Shown in pieces: positions 25,386-34,402 of a stretch of DNA of 64,000 nucleotides. Both the position numbers and the translations under genes were made by a program. The DNA is from Ga0077555 sp033764055 (GTDB lineage: Bacteria > Pseudomonadota > Alphaproteobacteria > Rhizobiales > Hyphomicrobiaceae): assembly GCA_033764055.1 (NCBI GenBank), contig JANRJI010000097.1, positions 1-64,000 of the forward strand, read 5' to 3'. Below the pieces are notes generated by a model that made no database searches, had not been told where the DNA came from, and saw nothing but the letters and a program-made list of their open reading frames with translations. Each line of letters starts with the position of its first letter. Within the stretch, counting starts at the first letter, position 1.

Positions 25386-25952
25386 ATGGCAGCCGTCGAA
25401 ACTCGCAGCTGGGTGCGCATCGTCCTCGGGACCGGCCTGTTCGCGGGCGTGTGCTCTCTCGCCGTTCCGGTTATGGCCGGGGGCGACTGCTTCACCGAGA
25501 TTGAGCGTGGGCGCGCACCTGTCGTGGCCTGCGAGCATCCGCTGCGTCTCACGGACGACGAGCGCGCTGACCTGAGAAAGCTGACGCGCGATATGTTGAA
25601 GGACGCGACTTGCGTCGTGTCGATCCGCATTGAGCGGCGGCAGGTCCAGGCAGCGCTGGTCCAGTCCGAGCACATCTTCGAGGCGCCACCCCAACCCGTG
25701 CGCTGTGAGGTGATCACGCCGGGCGCGAGCTATCCCATTACGGCGACGTTTGCACCGCGCGTGGTCTTCAAGGGCGACATCGCGGCCGAGGGCTCACCCG
25801 GCCTCACCAACGTCGAGGGGGTGCCGGGCTACCTCGCCTGGCCGGTTGTGCAGTACATCAATCGCGCCCCCGGCATCCGCAGCGCCATGCTCGACATGGT
25901 CAACGCCTATCGTGCGCATTATCGCAGGCGCGTAAAGGTGGTCGGCCGGTAG
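25386..25952 (+). CDS. Secreted protein of unknown function, member 2 of a tandem pair
   Basis: A 188-residue protein with a signal peptide ending VMAGGD. The mature part begins CFTEIERG and carries Cys in VVACEHP, DATCVVSI and VRCEVITP. The segment ITATFAPRVVFKGDIA aligns with VKATLAPKAEFVDGKV of the preceding protein, and a final amphipathic helix follows in both. The shared layout suggests a diverged tandem duplication 146 bases apart. The function is unknown, and the conserved Cys and beta-strand content suggest a compact periplasmic fold. Start ATG 25386 follows GGGAG. Confidence 0.7.
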   Translation: MAAVETRSWVRIVLGTGLFAGVCSLAVPVMAGGDCFTEIERGRAPVVACEHPLRLTDDERADLRKLTRDMLKDATCVVSIRIERRQVQAALVQSEHIFEAPPQPVRCEVITPGASYPITATFAPRVVFKGDIAAEGSPGLTNVEGVPGYLAWPVVQYINRAPGIRSAMLDMVNAYRAHYRRRVKVVGR

Positions 25953-26139
25953 CGGGCGCACCTCGCCGGCGGGTGTGCCAAACGGGACGAGGCACGATCG
26001 CCGACGGCGACGACATCCTGCCGGTTCTCCTGTAGAAATTTTTGCCCCTCATCTCATGCCGAGGTGCCGGATCCGGGTGCGCACCGCCCCGGGGAGGGCG
26101 ACGGGCGAGGCGGCACCTTCCACGTGACAGGAGACCATC

Positions 26140-26697
26140 ATGCGGCTGCCGACCTTGACCTACGACCAGTTGTCCGATGCACAGAAGGCCGTCTGGGACG
26201 AGGTCGTCGCGGGGCCTCGCAAGAAGATGCACGGCCCGTTCTTCATCTGGCTGCACAGTCCCGAGCTGTTGAGTCGGGGCGAGAAGCTCGGGCTTTATTC
26301 ACGCTTCCAGTCCAGCCTGCCTCCGCGGTTGTCGGAGCTGTGCATCCTGATCATGGCCGCCAATTGGCGTTGTGGCGGCGAGTGGGTCGATCACGAGCCG
26401 ATCGCCCGCGGACACGGCGTCGACGCGGCAGCACTCGAGGCGTTGCGCCGCGGCCAGCCTGCCGAGTTCGGCCGGGACGATGAGGCGGCGACCTACGACC
26501 TCGCGCAGGAGCTGCTGCGTACGCGTGAGGTTTCGGACGCAACCTATGCGCGTGCAAAGTCGGTCCTGGGCGAGCGCGGCGTGCTCGATGTCGTCGCGGT
26601 GCTCGGCTATTACAGCCTCATCGCCATGAGCATGAAGACGTTTGCGCAGAAGCCCGATGGCGTCCCGGACCCGTTCGCCGACATTGCTGCATCTTGA
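26140..26697 (+). CDS. Carboxymuconolactone decarboxylase (CMD) family protein
   Basis: A 185-residue protein of the CMD/AhpD superfamily. The N-terminal LPTLTYDQLSDAQKAVWDEV and GPFFIWLHSPELLSRGEKLG are typical of this group, followed by a helix with LCILIMAANWRCGGEWVDHE. In AhpD-like peroxidases that helix carries CxxC plus His. Here only one Cys (WRCGGEW) and a His (VDHEP) remain, as in the decarboxylase-type branch, so peroxidase activity is unlikely. The likely role is decarboxylation or isomerisation in aromatic degradation. Free-standing, with a GACAGGAG site before the start. Confidence 0.85.
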   Translation: MRLPTLTYDQLSDAQKAVWDEVVAGPRKKMHGPFFIWLHSPELLSRGEKLGLYSRFQSSLPPRLSELCILIMAANWRCGGEWVDHEPIARGHGVDAAALEALRRGQPAEFGRDDEAATYDLAQELLRTREVSDATYARAKSVLGERGVLDVVAVLGYYSLIAMSMKTFAQKPDGVPDPFADIAAS

Positions 26698-26725
26698 GCC
26701 GGCGTCGAAGCACCGGCCCAGTTGA

Positions 26726-26755
26726 TTGACAGCTGACATTGTGCCGTCCTATCAA
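26726..26755 (+). promoter_or_regulatory. Sigma70-like promoter for the 26794 gene
   Basis: TTGACA at 26726-26731 and TATCAA at 26750-26755 are separated by 18 bases, a close match to the vegetative consensus for GC-rich DNA, and lie 38 bases before the ATG at 26794. It is read by eye; no transcription evidence exists. Confidence 0.5.
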
Positions 26756-26758
26756 ACG

Positions 26759-26771
26759 CAACTTAAAGTTG
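26759..26771. promoter_or_regulatory. Palindromic site just downstream of the -10 box
   Basis: CAACTT-A-AAGTTG is a perfect 13-base palindrome positioned three bases after the predicted -10 box, where the transcript would begin. This is the classic location for a repressor operator. The cognate regulator is unknown. Confidence 0.4.
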
Positions 26772-26793
26772 TATTGATGGGAGAGCGGTCACA

Positions 26794-27549
26794 ATGCGCA
26801 GCATGTCAGGAGAGTTGCCGCCGGGGCCGGCCAAGACCCGCGTCCGGACCGGAGCTAGCGGTCCCAGCGTCGCCAGTGTGCTGGCCTCGTTCAACACCTG
26901 GGCGTTCAAGCGCGAGCAGCCGTCCAGCATCACGCTGATGAAGACGCGCATCTCAGACGCCATGCTCGTCGGGTCGCCCGTGCCATTCGTCCTCTATTGG
27001 GGCAAGGGCCCGCGCCACGGCATCGACCGCCCCGACATCGTCTGTCTGACGTTTCTGGCCAGCCTCGCCCGCCGGATCGAGGCAGTCTATGCGCCGGGTG
27101 CCGAGCTCAGGCTGATCTTCACCGACACCCATGCCGAGCTGAATGGACATGCGCGGTGCGACTACGAGGCCTATTTCGGCGAGATCGAGCGTCATGCGAG
27201 GGATGCCGGCTTCAGGGCCACCCATTTGAGCGCGATCGTCCGTTCGATGCATCCGACCGGGTCGATCCGCGAGCCCGCCCTCGACAGGGCCGACGTCGAC
27301 CGGCTGGTGCGCGCGGCGGAGCGCTGGTACCTCGGTGCCGGCTCGCCGGTTGCGGCCGCAGAACGCTATCTCCGCGCCAACCTCATCGAGCAGGTCGCCG
27401 TCGAGAAAGCTTTTCCCGACGCCATTTTCGCGACTTTCAGTGGCAGCGACCTGGACTTTCTGTTCCCGCCTCGCATGCCGCGATTTTACATGTACTCGTT
27501 GCGCAAAGGCTGCAGCGTCAAGCCATGGTTCATAGGGGCCGGCGGCTGA
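26794..27549 (+). CDS. Conserved protein with distant resemblance to isonitrile synthases (PvcA/Dit1)
   Basis: A 251-residue cytoplasmic protein without signal or membrane segments. The segment LARRIEAVYAPGAELRLIFT, followed by DTHAELNGH, resembles the L-tyrosine/tryptophan isonitrile synthase core (x-x-x-I-x-x-x-Y-x-P-G-A-x-x-x-I-x-S-D-G). WGKGPRH before it corresponds roughly to the family's K-S-P-N region. The C-terminus YMYSLRKGCSVKPWF is striking and may be a conserved signature of this group. No 2-oxoglutarate oxygenase (PvcB-like) is adjacent. It has its own promoter and an operator-like palindrome. The similarity is from memory and weak, so treat it as a hypothesis. Confidence 0.5.
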   Translation: MRSMSGELPPGPAKTRVRTGASGPSVASVLASFNTWAFKREQPSSITLMKTRISDAMLVGSPVPFVLYWGKGPRHGIDRPDIVCLTFLASLARRIEAVYAPGAELRLIFTDTHAELNGHARCDYEAYFGEIERHARDAGFRATHLSAIVRSMHPTGSIREPALDRADVDRLVRAAERWYLGAGSPVAAAERYLRANLIEQVAVEKAFPDAIFATFSGSDLDFLFPPRMPRFYMYSLRKGCSVKPWFIGAGG

Positions 27550-27637
27550 TCCGCGAGACCTCATTGCTGATGCGCCTCGGGTGGCGCCGGGTCATCTGGT
27601 GCGGCGTGCCTCAGTCATCGATTGCGAAGGTTGGCGA

Positions 27638-28369
27638 ATGGACTGGATTTCCATTGCGTGGGTCACCGCCGGCCTGATTCTCGCCGGCATCGTCAAAGGG
27701 GCAACGGGTCTCGGCTACGCCTCCTGTGCTCTCCCGTTTCTCGTGACGTCGCTCGGCCTGAAGCCCGCGATGGCGATCGTCCTGCTGCCGGCGATGGCAA
27801 CCAACGTTGCCGTCGCGCTGGCCACCGGACACCTCGTCGAGACGGTGCAGCGGTTTCGGGCACTCTATGCGGCCATGGTGCCGGGGATCGCGGTCGGGAT
27901 CGGGCTCCTGATGTGGATCAGCCAGTCGATGGCGGTGAAGACGCTGGGGGTGCTCATCTTCGGCTATGTGGCGTGGACCCTGCTGCGGCCGACCATGCAG
28001 GTGTCGGGCGCGCTGGCGGTCCGGCTGCAGGTGCCGGTCGGGTTTCTCAACGGGGTGCTGACGGGGTTGACCGGCTCGCAGGTGATGCCACTGTTTCCTT
28101 ACATGATGGCGCTCGAGCTGGATGCGAGCCGGCTTGTGCAGGCGATCAATTTCGCGGTGCTCCTGTGCTCCGCAATACTTGCGGCCGGCTTGCTCGCGAC
28201 CGGCATCATGACGCTGCCGTTGCTGGGGTTTTCACTGCTGGCGGTGCTGCCTGGCCTGACCGGCGTGGAGATCGGCAGCCGTCTGCGAGGCCGCATTCCA
28301 TCCGACCGGTTCCGCCGGCTGGTCCTGTGGGTGCTGCTCGTCACGGGCCTGTCGATGATCGCGCGTTGA
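27638..28369 (+). CDS. TauE/SafE-family sulfite exporter-like membrane protein
   Basis: A 243-residue inner-membrane protein with about seven to eight hydrophobic helices. It starts with the family's glycine-rich repeat (AGIVKGATGLGYASCALPFL), echoed in the second half by FLNGVLTGLTGSQVMPLFPY. Members export sulfoacetate, sulfite or related organic anions, or import small carboxylates. The substrate here cannot be inferred. AAGG precedes ATG 27638. It follows the isonitrile-synthase-like gene by 88 bases and may be cotranscribed. Confidence 0.87.
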   Translation: MDWISIAWVTAGLILAGIVKGATGLGYASCALPFLVTSLGLKPAMAIVLLPAMATNVAVALATGHLVETVQRFRALYAAMVPGIAVGIGLLMWISQSMAVKTLGVLIFGYVAWTLLRPTMQVSGALAVRLQVPVGFLNGVLTGLTGSQVMPLFPYMMALELDASRLVQAINFAVLLCSAILAAGLLATGIMTLPLLGFSLLAVLPGLTGVEIGSRLRGRIPSDRFRRLVLWVLLVTGLSMIAR

Positions 28370-28466
28370 GCGGCTGCTCGCGTGGACCACCGCGACGGCC
28401 CGACCATTCGTCGTCGATGCTCTCTGCGGTGGCCTCGCTCACGGGACCTCGTCATCGTCCTCCTGA

Positions 28467-31136
28467 TCAGGCGGCCTTCGCCTTCGCCCGTCCGCAGGCC
28501 TCCTCGATCAGGTCCTGCAGCTCCGCGACAGGGCGCGGCTTGCTGAAGTAGTAGCCCTGGCCCACGTCGCACCCGAGCGCGGCCAGCCGGTCGAGCTGGT
28601 CCGGCGTCTCGATACCCTCCGCGGTCGTCGTCATGTCCATGGTTCGGGCGATGTCGATGATCGACCTGATGATGACCTCGACCTTCGGCGAGCTGCCCAG
28701 GTCCATGACGAAGGACCGGTCGATCTTGATCTTGTTCAGCGGGAAGCGGCGCAGATAGCTCAGCGACGAGTAGCCGGTGCCGAAATCGTCCATCGATATC
28801 GAGACGCCGAGCGCGCGCAGACCCAACAGCACGCGAACCGTCGCGTCGCCTTGCTCCATCAGCGTGCTCTCGGTGATCTCGAGCTCGAGGCGGCCGGCCG
28901 GAAGGCCCGACCGTGCCAGCGCGGCATGCACATCGCGAGAAAGGTCTCCGGTCTTGAACTGCATGGACGACACGTTGACGGCCACGCGCGTCTCTTCCGG
29001 CCAGGATAGGGCGTCATGGCAGGCCTGCCCGATGGCCCAGGCGCCGATCGGCGCCATCAGTCCCGTCTCCTCGGCGATCGGGATGAAGTCGGCCGGTGAG
29101 ACGAGTCCGCGCTCGCGGTGCCGCCAGCGGATCAGCGCCTCGAAGCCGAGCAGCGTCTTGGTCGCGATGTCGAAGAATGGCTGATAGTGCAGCTCGAACT
29201 CGTTGTTCTCGAGGGCGCGGCGCAGATCCATCTCGAGCTTGCGCTTGAGCCTGATCTCCTCGTCCATGGTCGGCTCGAAGAAGCGATAGGTGCCGCGTCC
29301 GGCAGCCTTTGCCGCATAGAGCGCGAGGTCGCTGGCCTTCAGCAGGACGTCAGCACTGCTGCCGTCGCGCGGCCCGATCGCGATGCCGATGCTGGCACCG
29401 GCGAGGATCTGATGACCGTCGACCTCGTAGGGCTGCGACAGGGACTTGACCAGACGCTCGGCCACGGCGCGCCCCGTCTCCTGGGTTCCGTCGCAATCAA
29501 TCAGCACGGCGAACTCGTCGCCACCCAGCCGGGCGGCCACGTCTTCGATGCGGATGCTTGAGCGGATGCGAGCGGCCACGGCCTGGAGCAACGCATCTCC
29601 CACCGGGTGGCCGAGCGTGTCGTTGACGATCTTGAACCGGTCGAGGTCGAGATAGAGCAGCACGAACGGCTCACCGTTGACCCGGCGCTCGAGAACCTCG
29701 TGGAACTCCCGGCGATTGGCGAGGCCCGTGACGACATCCTCGCGAGCGAGCCTGTCGACCTCGGCCTGGGCTTTGCGGCGATGCGTAATGTCGGTCAATG
29801 TTCGCACGAAGCCGCCACCCGGCAGCACAGTGGTGCGCACCTCGAGCACGGTGCCGTTCGGCCGGCGGCGCTCGTAGGTCGATTGTCCGCCAATGGCCTC
29901 GTCGTGCAGCCATTGCTCGGGTGGACGCGTCCCATCGGGGGCCGGCTCGGCCTCGAATTCGCCCTGTGCCTCGAGATGCTCGATCAGCGCGTCGAAGCGG
30001 GGCGGGTGGTGCTGCCAGTCCGACGGGAGCTCGAGAAGCTCGATGGTGCGCCGGTTGATGACCGGAATGGTCAGGTCGCGGCGCACCAGCATGATGCCCT
30101 GCGTGATGTTCTCCAAGGTCAGGCGCAAGCGCTCGGCAGTGCGCAGGGCACGCTGGCGGCTGCGGCGTGCACGTGACTGCATGACGCCGATGCGGAGCTG
30201 GTCCTTGGCGCTCCGCATGCACGCCCCGAAAATGAAGACAGAAAGGATCGCCGCGACCGTGCTGTGCGCGCTCAGCGTCTGGTACGCCTGCCAGTACACA
30301 TCCGGCTCGCTGAAGCTGTTGGCCACGATCAGTGGCTGGCCACGGATGCGGCGGTAGCTGATGACCCGGCTGTCGCCGCTCGCGGCCTTGTAGGAGAAGG
30401 TGCCGGCATCGCCCTGCAGCATGCGTTGGAAGACATTGCTGCCCGCGATGCTTTCCCCGAGTTTCAGCAGGCCGACGTCGGGGATGCCGCCCGATGCGCG
30501 CACCACCCCGTCGAGGCCGATCAGCGAGATCGAGCCCCGTGGCCCGAGGTCGACAGTCGTGAAGAAGTCCGTGAGATGTGCAGGATCGAGGGAGGCGACG
30601 ACGACGCCACTGAACTCACCCTCCTTGTTCCGGAACTTTCGCGTCAGCTGCACCGACCATTTGCCGGACGCTCGGCCGATCAACGGTTTGCTGATGAACA
30701 GTTCGTCGGTGTCACGGCCGACATGATACCGGTAGTGCTCGCGGTCGCTCAAGTCGATCGGCTTGGCCGGGCCCTTAGAGGCACTCGTCGCGCGCATCAT
30801 GCCGCCGGCATCGATGATGGCGGCCTGCACGATCATCTCGCTCAGTATGTCCTGCCGCGAGATCAGCAGATGGTAGTCGATGGTCCCGAGGCGTGCCTCG
30901 ATCAGGCGCCGCAGGTAGAAGAGCGACTTGTCGATCTCCCCGATCGTGCGGAGCGTGGTCTCCTCGAGCAGGAGACCGAGGTTGACGCTGGTCTTCACCT
31001 GCTCACGGTAGTCCGCCACATAGGCCTGCCGGAACGTCACGTAGACGCCGATCCAGAGGACAGACACGACCAAGGCGCCGAGCACGGTGGAATTCTGGCG
31101 CAGAAGCGCAAGACAGCGACGCGAATGCAGACGCAT
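28467..31136 (-). CDS. Membrane sensor with GGDEF and EAL domains (cyclic-di-GMP turnover)
   Basis: An 889-residue protein controlling cyclic-di-GMP. An N-terminal helix (about residues 17-36) and a second helix near 290 flank a periplasmic Cache-like sensor region. A PAS-like segment follows (LRLTLENITQGIMLVRRDL). The cyclase motif RLGGDEFAVL (near residue 540) and the phosphodiesterase motif GFEALIRWRH (near 667) are both intact, as are DDFGTGYSSL and AEGIETPDQ, so both activities are possible. ATG 31136 has GAGG nine bases upstream; ATG 31169 has none. It is a single gene, and the ligand of the Cache domain is unknown. Confidence 0.92.
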   Translation of the reverse strand: MRLHSRRCLALLRQNSTVLGALVVSVLWIGVYVTFRQAYVADYREQVKTSVNLGLLLEETTLRTIGEIDKSLFYLRRLIEARLGTIDYHLLISRQDILSEMIVQAAIIDAGGMMRATSASKGPAKPIDLSDREHYRYHVGRDTDELFISKPLIGRASGKWSVQLTRKFRNKEGEFSGVVVASLDPAHLTDFFTTVDLGPRGSISLIGLDGVVRASGGIPDVGLLKLGESIAGSNVFQRMLQGDAGTFSYKAASGDSRVISYRRIRGQPLIVANSFSEPDVYWQAYQTLSAHSTVAAILSVFIFGACMRSAKDQLRIGVMQSRARRSRQRALRTAERLRLTLENITQGIMLVRRDLTIPVINRRTIELLELPSDWQHHPPRFDALIEHLEAQGEFEAEPAPDGTRPPEQWLHDEAIGGQSTYERRRPNGTVLEVRTTVLPGGGFVRTLTDITHRRKAQAEVDRLAREDVVTGLANRREFHEVLERRVNGEPFVLLYLDLDRFKIVNDTLGHPVGDALLQAVAARIRSSIRIEDVAARLGGDEFAVLIDCDGTQETGRAVAERLVKSLSQPYEVDGHQILAGASIGIAIGPRDGSSADVLLKASDLALYAAKAAGRGTYRFFEPTMDEEIRLKRKLEMDLRRALENNEFELHYQPFFDIATKTLLGFEALIRWRHRERGLVSPADFIPIAEETGLMAPIGAWAIGQACHDALSWPEETRVAVNVSSMQFKTGDLSRDVHAALARSGLPAGRLELEITESTLMEQGDATVRVLLGLRALGVSISMDDFGTGYSSLSYLRRFPLNKIKIDRSFVMDLGSSPKVEVIIRSIIDIARTMDMTTTAEGIETPDQLDRLAALGCDVGQGYYFSKPRPVAELQDLIEEACGRAKAKAA

Positions 31137-31336
31137 GCGAAGTATACCTCGATGAGAGATGGCAATCATAGGTTGTGGAATTGGATTTACGGCGAGGCGG
31201 GTAAAGTTTCGGTTGAGGGCGGCGGCGAGAGCTCAACAGGGGGGGCTGACACGTCCGGTCGACGCCAGCGGCGGATCCTGGCCCGGTTGTGCTGCGGGCC
31301 GCACGCACGGCGGCAGTTGCGGCCGCCAAGGCCGCA

Positions 31337-31377
31337 GCCAAAATTGAAAAGGGCGGCTGCCAAGGCAGCCGCCCTTT
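31337..31377 (-). terminator. Rho-independent terminator for the Clp-N/coiled-coil gene
   Basis: A 14-bp perfect stem (AAAGGGCGGCTGCC on the plus strand) with a two-base AA gap at the apex lies 60 bases beyond the stop at 31438. On the minus strand the stem is followed by a T-rich tail, TTTTCAATTTT, which is the classic intrinsic form. It would also protect the divergent GGDEF-EAL promoter region from read-through. Confidence 0.85.
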
Positions 31378-31437
31378 CGCTGGTCCCGTCAGACGTGCTC
31401 CAGCTGAAGGGAGCACGTCATGGTGCTCCGGACGCGC

Positions 31438-33972
31438 TCATGCCTGGCCGCGGCGGCGTTCCTTCGTCTCGCGCATATTCTGGCGCATCCGGTCCACCTT
31501 GAGGTCGCTTTCGCGGTGCGAGCGGCTGACATCGTCGGTGCCGAACAGCCAGTACCAGAACCCTCGCCCCGGCTGTGACGGCAGATCGTAGCCGTCCGCG
31601 CGCACCGTGTCGGTCGCTGGCCTCGGTCCAGCGGTGGACGCAGCGGCCGCCGCCGGCCGGACGACAGGATCGACGACAGCGCCGGATACCGTTCCGTTTG
31701 CGGTCTTGGCGACGACCGCCGGCAGAACGATCGGTTGCGGCTCCGGCGGCGCAACGGCCGCCTGCAGCTTGTCGAGGCGGCCGGCAAGCGTTCCGAAGTG
31801 GGTCTGGCTTTCGTTGCGCCAGTCGTTGACAGCGGAGTTGAGCGTGGCCTGGCTCTGCCCGAGCTGCTTGATCTCGGCGTAGATGAAGTCGAAATCCTGG
31901 TCGCGGCCCTTCAGCGCTTCCTCGTTCACCACGGCCTCGGATTTCAGGCGGTCCTCGACTTGGCCGATACGGGCGAGCACCTGGACCAGGCTCTGGCCGA
32001 CGGCGTCCACCTTCGCCATGCTGGAGCCGTGCAGCCCGTCGATCCGGGTCTGCAGCGGCGAGACCACGGCAGCGATATCGATCGGGGGAGGCTGCGTTGG
32101 CGCCGGCCTGCTTTCGAGGATGCGCAGGCGCTCGAGTATCTGGCCTGAGGTGCTTGCCATCTCATTGCCGCGCGCCTCGAGCATGCGCTCGATGCTGCCG
32201 AGCCGGTCGTCGAGGATCAACAGCGCCTCGCTCTGATCGGCCGGGCGCCCCGAGACGGCCTGCTCTACCGCACCGAGGCGCTCGGTGATCCGGGTCGTGG
32301 TCACCGCAGCATCGCCGAAGCCGGCGCGTACGGCACGCTCCAGACCGGCGAGTCGCTCGACCAGCTCAGGTGGCACCTCGGCCTTGTCGAAGGCTTGCGA
32401 GGCGAGATCGGCTTCAAGACCGGCAAAGCGCTCGGCAAGCTCGAGGCGGACGCGATTGGACTCGCCGGTGACCGTCTCGATGATCCGGCCGAGGCTGCCG
32501 AGACGATCGGTCAGCTCGGACCAGCGGCGGCCGGTCTCGCCCGAGGCCGTTTCCAGGCGCCGCTCGATGGAGCCCAATCGGTCGCCTACGGCTTTGGGAA
32601 GATCCACCGCACGCGCCTCCACGGCCAGCCGCTCGATGGACGCGAGGCGCTTGTCGAGGGCCCCTTCCAGCGTCGTCAGCCGCTCACCGAGCTTGGCCAG
32701 CGGAGCACTGTCTCGCTCGGCCAGTCCGGCTTCCAGGGCGTTCAGCCGCTGGCCGAGGTGAGCCCAATTGCGGGCACCCTCGCCGAGACCGCTCAGGACG
32801 GACTTCTCGAGCGCCGTCATGCGGTCGGCCAAGCCTTGTGCCGACTGGTTGCGTTCATTGGCGATCGCCGTTTCCATGGCGGCGAGGCGCTGGCCGATCT
32901 GCGAGCCGCTCCGTGCCACGTCGCCGAGGCTCGTGCCGATGGATCGTTCAAGTGCTGCGAGGCGCTCGGCAAGGGCTTGGTGGGCCGTCTGTTGGCCGTC
33001 GCCGACGGCCGTCTCCATAGCGGCGAGCCGCTGGCCGAACTGAGCCGCCGCGCGCGAGGTCTCGCCGAGGCCTGTGTGCAAGGCCTTCTCGAGGCCCGAC
33101 AGGCGCTCCGTCAGCAATGCGGGCAGGCGAACCGAGTCGCCACGCGTCTGCACGGCACGCTCGAGCGATTCCAGACGTTGTCCGAGGTCGCCGCGGAATG
33201 CCGCCCCGTCGCTCCGCTGGGCCACGACGTCCCGCTGGATGTCGCGGACGAGGTCCATCAGCAGCTTGCGATCGGCCGCCATCTCCGCCTGCAGCAGCCT
33301 GAGACCATCCTCGATCCCAACGACGCGGCTCGCGAGCCCGTCGGTGAGCGAAAGCGGCACGGGCCTGGGCATGGGCTGAGGCTCGGGTTGCGGCGGCACC
33401 GGCTCGCGGATGCGGCCCCAGTCCGCACGCTGCCAATCGGGCGTATGCCGGCGCAGAAGATGCACGACGGCGAGGTCGCGGCCGTAATGCAGGAGCACCC
33501 AGAGCACGTCGTCGACACCGGCAGCATAGCCTCGGCGATGTGCGAGGTCGCTGGCGCGGCGGAGCACGTCCTCGAGGTCGGGTGACCGGCGGGGAGCGAT
33601 GGCGTCGCCGGCATTGGCGGCCGGGATCTCGCTCGCGATCAGCGTGGCGCTCTCGCGGCGAAGCTGGCCTTCATGCACGCCCCGAGCCTCGAGGATGCGG
33701 GCGGCCGCATCGACCCGCGTCAGTGCATTGACGAGATGCTCGAGGTCGACCTCGGCGGCGCCGTTGGCCTGGGCCACGTCGAAGGCGTAGTTGCAGCACG
33801 CGAGCAGGATCTCGTCGACCCACAGCGGCTCGGCACTCTGAGGGGCAACCGACCGAGGGCGGGACCAGCGGCCGTTGCTGGCGTTGGCCGGCTCGTAGTC
33901 CGGCATGTAGCTCTCGCGCAGTCCCCGGGACTGGGCAACACGCAAGTCAAGATCATCGCCCTTGTACTGCAT
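31438..33972 (-). CDS. Clp-N-domain protein with long repetitive coiled coil
   Basis: An 844-residue protein with an unusual plan. Residues about 48-180 resemble the double Clp-N repeat of ClpA/ClpC: LLACCNYAFDVAQANGAAEV, DLEHLVNALTRVD, then DLAHRRGYAAGVDDVLWVLL. No AAA ATPase domain follows. From about 230 to 690 there are many imperfect repeats of roughly 40 residues containing GQRLAAMETAV or ERLAALERS, predicted coiled coil. The C-terminal 150 residues are Pro/Ala-rich and end in a basic tail (RETKERRRGQA). No membrane segment is seen. It may be a scaffold or adaptor that binds Clp-type substrates. The terminator at 31337 ends the unit. Confidence 0.7.
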   Translation of the reverse strand: MQYKGDDLDLRVAQSRGLRESYMPDYEPANASNGRWSRPRSVAPQSAEPLWVDEILLACCNYAFDVAQANGAAEVDLEHLVNALTRVDAAARILEARGVHEGQLRRESATLIASEIPAANAGDAIAPRRSPDLEDVLRRASDLAHRRGYAAGVDDVLWVLLHYGRDLAVVHLLRRHTPDWQRADWGRIREPVPPQPEPQPMPRPVPLSLTDGLASRVVGIEDGLRLLQAEMAADRKLLMDLVRDIQRDVVAQRSDGAAFRGDLGQRLESLERAVQTRGDSVRLPALLTERLSGLEKALHTGLGETSRAAAQFGQRLAAMETAVGDGQQTAHQALAERLAALERSIGTSLGDVARSGSQIGQRLAAMETAIANERNQSAQGLADRMTALEKSVLSGLGEGARNWAHLGQRLNALEAGLAERDSAPLAKLGERLTTLEGALDKRLASIERLAVEARAVDLPKAVGDRLGSIERRLETASGETGRRWSELTDRLGSLGRIIETVTGESNRVRLELAERFAGLEADLASQAFDKAEVPPELVERLAGLERAVRAGFGDAAVTTTRITERLGAVEQAVSGRPADQSEALLILDDRLGSIERMLEARGNEMASTSGQILERLRILESRPAPTQPPPIDIAAVVSPLQTRIDGLHGSSMAKVDAVGQSLVQVLARIGQVEDRLKSEAVVNEEALKGRDQDFDFIYAEIKQLGQSQATLNSAVNDWRNESQTHFGTLAGRLDKLQAAVAPPEPQPIVLPAVVAKTANGTVSGAVVDPVVRPAAAAASTAGPRPATDTVRADGYDLPSQPGRGFWYWLFGTDDVSRSHRESDLKVDRMRQNMRETKERRRGQA

Positions 33973-34402
33973 CGATCACAGGCTCCTCGCCCCGCTCCGG
34001 CCGTGCCGGTACGCGAAATCCTCTCCGAGGCCTCGACACCTTGGCGTCAACCGGGGTGGCGATGGCCGAGACGTCCGGCCGATCCGGACATGCTCTGATC
34101 GACGCTGGCCGATACAAGACGAGCTGTGGTGCGAAGCAGCTATGGACCGGCTGTCAACTGTCGTCGGTTGGGCAGGATAGCTGGCTCTTGCGTCGATTTC
34201 GAGACCCCTCACTCTAAAGGAGGTCTTTTTGTCAATGAGTTAATCGCCGACGCGGATTGGCGCAAGTCTCTTGAGACGTTGTCTGAGTGTGGCGCGTGGG
34301 CCACGATCGCCAGTGGGCCCAATATCCGTGGCTCGCTGGCGAGGGTGCGCACCGGCTCATGCGACGGGTCGACGGAGCCCGCCATGGACCGCGGCGTGCG
34401 GG
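33973..34402. other. Intergenic stretch upstream of the Clp-N gene
   Basis: These 430 bases, upstream of the minus-strand Clp-N gene and downstream of the flavin-enzyme gene, show no recognisable coding sequence. The part from about 34190 to 34280 is less GC-rich and could hold the Clp-N promoter. Confidence 0.4.

Noticed and set aside
31159..31347. 62-codon plus-strand ORF upstream of the terminator
   Set aside because: Runs into the terminator hairpin, has no ribosome-binding site and no similarity.
32395..33585. 396-codon plus-strand frame opposite the Clp-N/coiled-coil gene
   Set aside because: The repetition mirrors the coiled-coil repeats of the real gene; no independent features.
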